Positions 60,582-64,000 of a stretch of 64,000 nucleotides of DNA are shown one piece after another. The notes under the pieces were generated by a model. The model did not search any database and was not told where the DNA came from. It saw only the letters and a program-made list of their open reading frames with translations. Numbering within the stretch: position 1 is the stretch's first letter; each line of letters opens with the position of its first letter. A program made the position numbers and the translations under genes. Source of the stretch: Utricularia gibba (lineage: Eukaryota > Streptophyta > Magnoliopsida > Lamiales > Lentibulariaceae); NCBI GenBank assembly GCA_002189035.1, contig NEEC01000007.1, positions 3,224,001 to 3,288,000 of the forward strand, read 5' to 3'.

Positions 60582-62784
60582 ATGCCCACCATTCGTTTCG
60601 TAAGAACAGGTCTGCCATGTCCGCCGTGCTTCGCCACCATCTCTCCCTCAACCGCCTCTTCGTCTTCTCTCATTGTCCCGAATTGTCACTTTTCTTTATC
60701 TAGTTTCAAGCCTGCACGCACCCACTTCTTGAGGCCATGTTCGGCTCTCAAGGAAACGAAGAAACAGAGGCAGCAGCTGTCTAGACCTCCGAATACTGCT
60801 CCCGAGAACCTCAGAAGAGTAGTGAATTCTAATCCGAATGACGAGAATGATCAGAATAAAAAAGTTGATGGCGGAGACGATGCTGCGATTAAAGGCACGA
60901 TTTTAGCAGGACTTCTCCTTGTGGGCATGGTTGGTGGATTTGGTGCTGTTGGGTATATCTACAGGGACCAGATCAACGCTTTCTTGACCCAGTTTTCTGG
61001 ATTGATTGAAGGTACTTGTTTTTATGTAATCTACAACTGCAAACCATGATTCTGTGAAGCTTTTTTTATATATAACTTCTTCACCTGTCCGAAATTTAAA
61101 AGGCAAAGGAATTAGAGTAGGAAAGATGCTTCAAATGGTAGTGCTTATTCATCCTTTGCACTAGGCGTTTGGGAATTGATAGCGCTAATTTAAATTGGTC
61201 GCTGCATTTTACTTTCAGACTATGGGCCTGGTGGATATGCTTTATTCGTTGCAGTTTATGCTGGATTGGAAGTAAGAGTTCTTTATCTTCATCAAGTAGA
61301 AAGCATGCCAATTCATTGAAGTACCTAAGATCTCTTATCAGTTGATTATTCCTTCTGCCTCAGAAACAAAACTGCAATGCAGCTATCTGGCTATGGTTCA
61401 TTATGCCAAAGTTGTCTTTATCATTTTTCTGCAGCTCTATGCCATAGTAAACTGCCAGACTGTTAAGAACTATTTTCAGGTTACTAAAGTTTGCTTCTGA
61501 ACTCATGCATAAGCCTTTTTTTCCTTTTCTGCAGATACTTGCAGTACCGGCCATTCCATTGACCATGTCTGCTGGGCTTTTGTTCGGTTCACTTACAGGA
61601 ACCATCCTAGTGTCCTTAGGTGGCACGGTGAGCCATTACGTTTTTATCCATCATGTCTCTGGCATATGCACAGTTTGCCTCAACCTTGCCAAAATCAAAC
61701 AGTACCCCGATGTTTGTTTCAATCCACACTCCTGCAGTATAAGGAATGCCAACCTTTAGTCTGCATGTTTTCAGGTGGCAGCTAGTGTTGCATTTTTGAT
61801 TGCTAGATATTTTGCTCGCGAGAGGATCCTTAAGCTAGTTGAGGGAAATAAGAAATTCCTGGCCATTGACAAAGCCATTGGGGAGAACAGTTTCAGGGTC
61901 ATCATGCTCCTCCGCCTAAGCCCATTGCTTCCATTTTCTCTGGGAAATTATCTCTACGGACTCACCTCTGTCAAGTTTGTTCCATACGTTTTAGGAAGGT
62001 CAGCTTCTCCCTTATATACAATCCTTGTTCCATTACCTATAGGGTTGAAATCCTATTCCTTGCCCTGCTAGAGTTTTCCTCCCTAATGCTAATTGCCATT
62101 CTCGCAGCTGGTTAGGTATGCTTCCAGGGACATGGGCGTACGTGAGTGCAGGTGCATTTGGGCGCGCCTTGATCGTGAGTTCAATGTTTTTCCCTGAATC
62201 CGATGCCTGGTTTTTCGACTGCGTTTGCTCGTATGAACTGTATAGCTTTGTTTCAGCAAGAAGAATCTGAAGTTGGCTTACCAGGAGGAAGTGGGCAGCT
62301 TTTAGCTCTGGGGCTGGGGCTGCTTGCCACCGCAGTTGCTGCAACTTATGTCGCCCGTCTAGCTAAGGTACACCAAGATTGCGACCAGTCTAAGTTTAGT
62401 GTATAGTTTGTTCGATTTAATTAATAATTTATATTTAACTAATAAATAGAAGTTATTGTATAATTAGAAGCATTTTATTATTAATAAATATAAGCTATTA
62501 TTGATTAAATAAGTTATATTTTCTCAATTTGATAAGTAGATAAAATAGTTAAAATTGAAATAAATTAAGAATAAATAGAAGATAAGTTTTAAAATTAATG
62601 AATTAAATGTAAAAACATTTATTTTTATTTTTATTTTAAGTTATAAGTTGCAAAATAAGTCACATAAATTACTTACTTAATCTTTTAGTGATTGGAAAAT
62701 GGTGTGTGTTTGGATTCTGGTATGGCTGTTTTAATCACTTGCTGGTTTGTGATGCTGTAGGACGCGGTGAAGGACATTGATTAG
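60582..62784 (+). CDS. VTT-domain (SNARE-associated Golgi/DedA-like) membrane protein, plastid-targeted
   Basis: Seven exons, 60582-61011, 61219-61271, 61535-61627, 61775-61998, 62108-62174, 62257-62367 and 62761-62784, sum to 1002 nt (333 aa). The first 70 residues are Ser/Thr/Pro/Arg-rich with few acids, a plastid transit peptide. A first membrane span follows (GTILAGLLLVGMVGGFGAVG). The VTT domain shows GLEILAVPAIPLTMSAGLLF, GSLTGTILVSLGGTVAASVA, ENSFRVIMLLRLSPLLPFSL and GTWAYVSAGAFGRAL, the conserved re-entrant loops of DedA/TVP38/TMEM64 proteins. These act in lipid scrambling or membrane shaping in other organisms; the plastid role is not settled. It resembles Arabidopsis At1g22850 (from memory). 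The last exon codes only DAVKDID. Confidence 0.92.
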
Positions 62785-63104
62785 ATACCTCTGTGGCGAG
62801 CAGTTGAATAGGCTGCTGCATCTCCTCATTGTTAGATGTATGTTGTATATCCGAGCAAGCTCTCATGTATCTCCTACAATAATGTAATGCGAATAATTAA
62901 AAAATTCTAATTTATTTATGGGCTTAGCTGCTGGGCCTCTTCGAAAAATCCAATGGCCCAATAAATGTGCCGATGCGGAAAGGGATACAAGTACTTCGAC
63001 GAGTACGATTTCTATGTACAAAAACCGCGATTACGAACCGTGCCATCATCGTTGCCCTGTGGAAACCCTAGGTTGTTTCGTGCTTCACGTCCACGGGATC
63101 TGTT
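62785..63104 (+). promoter_or_regulatory. Promoter of the KH-domain gene with three site II elements
   Basis: TGGGCT at 62919-62924, TGGGCC at 62932-62937 and GGCCCA at 62955-62960 lie within 42 bp, about 145-185 bp upstream of the ATG. Such TGGGCY clusters bind TCP factors and mark plant genes of growth and ribosome function. Confidence 0.6.
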
Positions 63105-64000
63105 ATGGCGGAGGAGAGCGTCATCGAGTCTCTGGAATCTTCCCCGGTGGCGTCTGTTGCGGCGGACCACCATAAGAGGAAACACGTAGAGTTGGAGCTT
63201 AATACCGCCCCTGAACTTCCCACCGACTCGGATGCTCTCCCTGATGGCGAATCGGTAGCTAACGGTACGAGGAGAGATGAGAATGGTGTTGATAATGAAT
63301 CCGAGTGTAAGCGGCCGCGTACGGCGACGAACGGTGGAAATGTGGATGTCGCGGGCGATGGCATAGGTATTTCGCCATGGTGGTTTTCTGTTATCTCTAT
63401 TACTACGGCGTTGTGGCATTGCTCAGTCTTAATCTTTGGATGAAGCTTCCAAGTCTGTAGCGTACGCTAATACCTCGCATCTGTGTAGATCTTAGCAGTA
63501 GTGATCATACAGAGGAGACAGTTGAAAAGCTCAGTGAAGTGCCAGCTGAACACCAGAAACCTGCAGATGAGAATAGTCAAGAATCTGCTCAGATTGTTCC
63601 CCCACAAGTGCCTTTCGTTGATGGGAATGAGATTGATAAGAACGAGACAGTTGACCTGGAAAAATCCAAGGATGAAGTCGAAGAAGAGTCGAAGGAAGTG
63701 CAGGATTTTCCAGTTGCCCCTCCTGAAAAGCAGCGGATCATAGACACTGAGATAGTGTCTCACAAAATGGAAGTTCCGAATGATAAGGTAACCAGGAACG
63801 TTGTTTGTGAACTTTTTTTCGGTCAAATTGTTGAATTATTCAGTAGAATTATAATTCTTGATTTTTGTTTAGTGGTTCTGTAATCCTGATGCTTGTAATC
63901 CGAAAGGATGATTCTGAACTGTGCTCTTTCCATTTCTTTTGAAGGTGGGAGTCCTTATTGGCAAAGCAGGGGACACTATTCGGTCCCTCCAGGACAACTC
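63105..64000 (+). CDS. KH-domain RNA-binding protein, N-terminal part (cut by window end)
   Basis: Exons 63105-63366, 63489-63787 and 63945 onward. The start MAEESVIESLESSPVASVAA leads into a long acidic, low-complexity region with a short basic nuclear-signal-like KRPR. The third exon opens a KH domain: VGVLIGKAGDTIRSLQDNS, where GKAG is the GxxG loop that holds RNA or single-stranded DNA. The layout resembles plant far-upstream-element-binding-like proteins, which have two or three KH domains. The rest lies beyond 64000, so the domain count is unknown. Phases across the first two introns agree. Confidence 0.85.

Noticed and set aside
1-64000. CRISPR arrays, operons or bacterial systems
   Set aside because: No spaced direct-repeat array and no closely packed co-directional ORFs; intron-rich plant genes throughout.

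Overview
This window is nuclear DNA from a flowering plant, most likely a dicot. The genes carry many short introns with GT-AG borders, AT-rich intergenic DNA is full of decayed plant transposons, and the encoded proteins are typical plant ones: a tonoplast-type sucrose transporter, sucrose-phosphate synthase, plastid aspartokinase-homoserine dehydrogenase and xylan glycosyltransferases. I see no bacterial operon, CRISPR array or convincing tRNA or rRNA gene. Gene products and exon borders were read by hand from conserved family motifs and splice sites. Many exon sums were checked to be a multiple of three.

Layout. 1-3560: 3' part of a Ty3/gypsy-type LTR element with an antisense extra ORF (Transposase_28-like). 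3919-6430 (-): TATA-binding protein. 6939-8662 (-): phosphoglycerate-mutase-like protein. 9258-14504: a 5.2-kb Mutator-like element (MULE) with a 10-bp target duplication; it holds a fragment of mitochondrial cox1. 15235-17219 (+): SUT4-type sucrose transporter. 17629-19166 (+): GT43 xylosyltransferase (IRX9H-like), one base short. 19822-21053 (-): TRAF-type zinc-finger protein. 21487-23121 (-): GT31 beta-1,3-galactosyltransferase, one base short. 23.9-29.0 kb: decayed Harbinger, copia and solo-LTR sequences. 29526-30567 (+): RAD52-like protein, one base short. 32.2-32.8 kb: gypsy gag relic. 33391-37673 (-): sucrose-phosphate synthase. 38603-41844 (-): eIF2D. 43112-43451 (+): small secreted cysteine-rich peptide. 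43782-48348 (-): SCYL2 pseudokinase. 49163-50295: another solo LTR. 52885-54063 (-): single-pass membrane protein, one base short. 54456-59792 (+): AK-HSDH. 60582-62784 (+): plastid VTT/SNARE-associated protein. 63105-64000 (+): KH-domain protein, cut by the window end.

Gene relations. Each gene has its own promoter and there are no operons. Two divergent pairs share upstream DNA: PGM-like/SUT4, now split by the MULE, and the membrane protein/AK-HSDH pair, only 392 bp apart. Sucrose synthesis (SPS) and vacuolar sucrose transport (SUT4) lie about 16 kb apart. Two Golgi glycosyltransferases (GT43, GT31) flank the zinc-finger gene.

The main surprises are the precisely bounded MULE carrying mitochondrial cox1 DNA, and four otherwise well-conserved genes that each lack exactly one base in a G/C run. 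The second pattern looks more like assembly error than four separate gene deaths.
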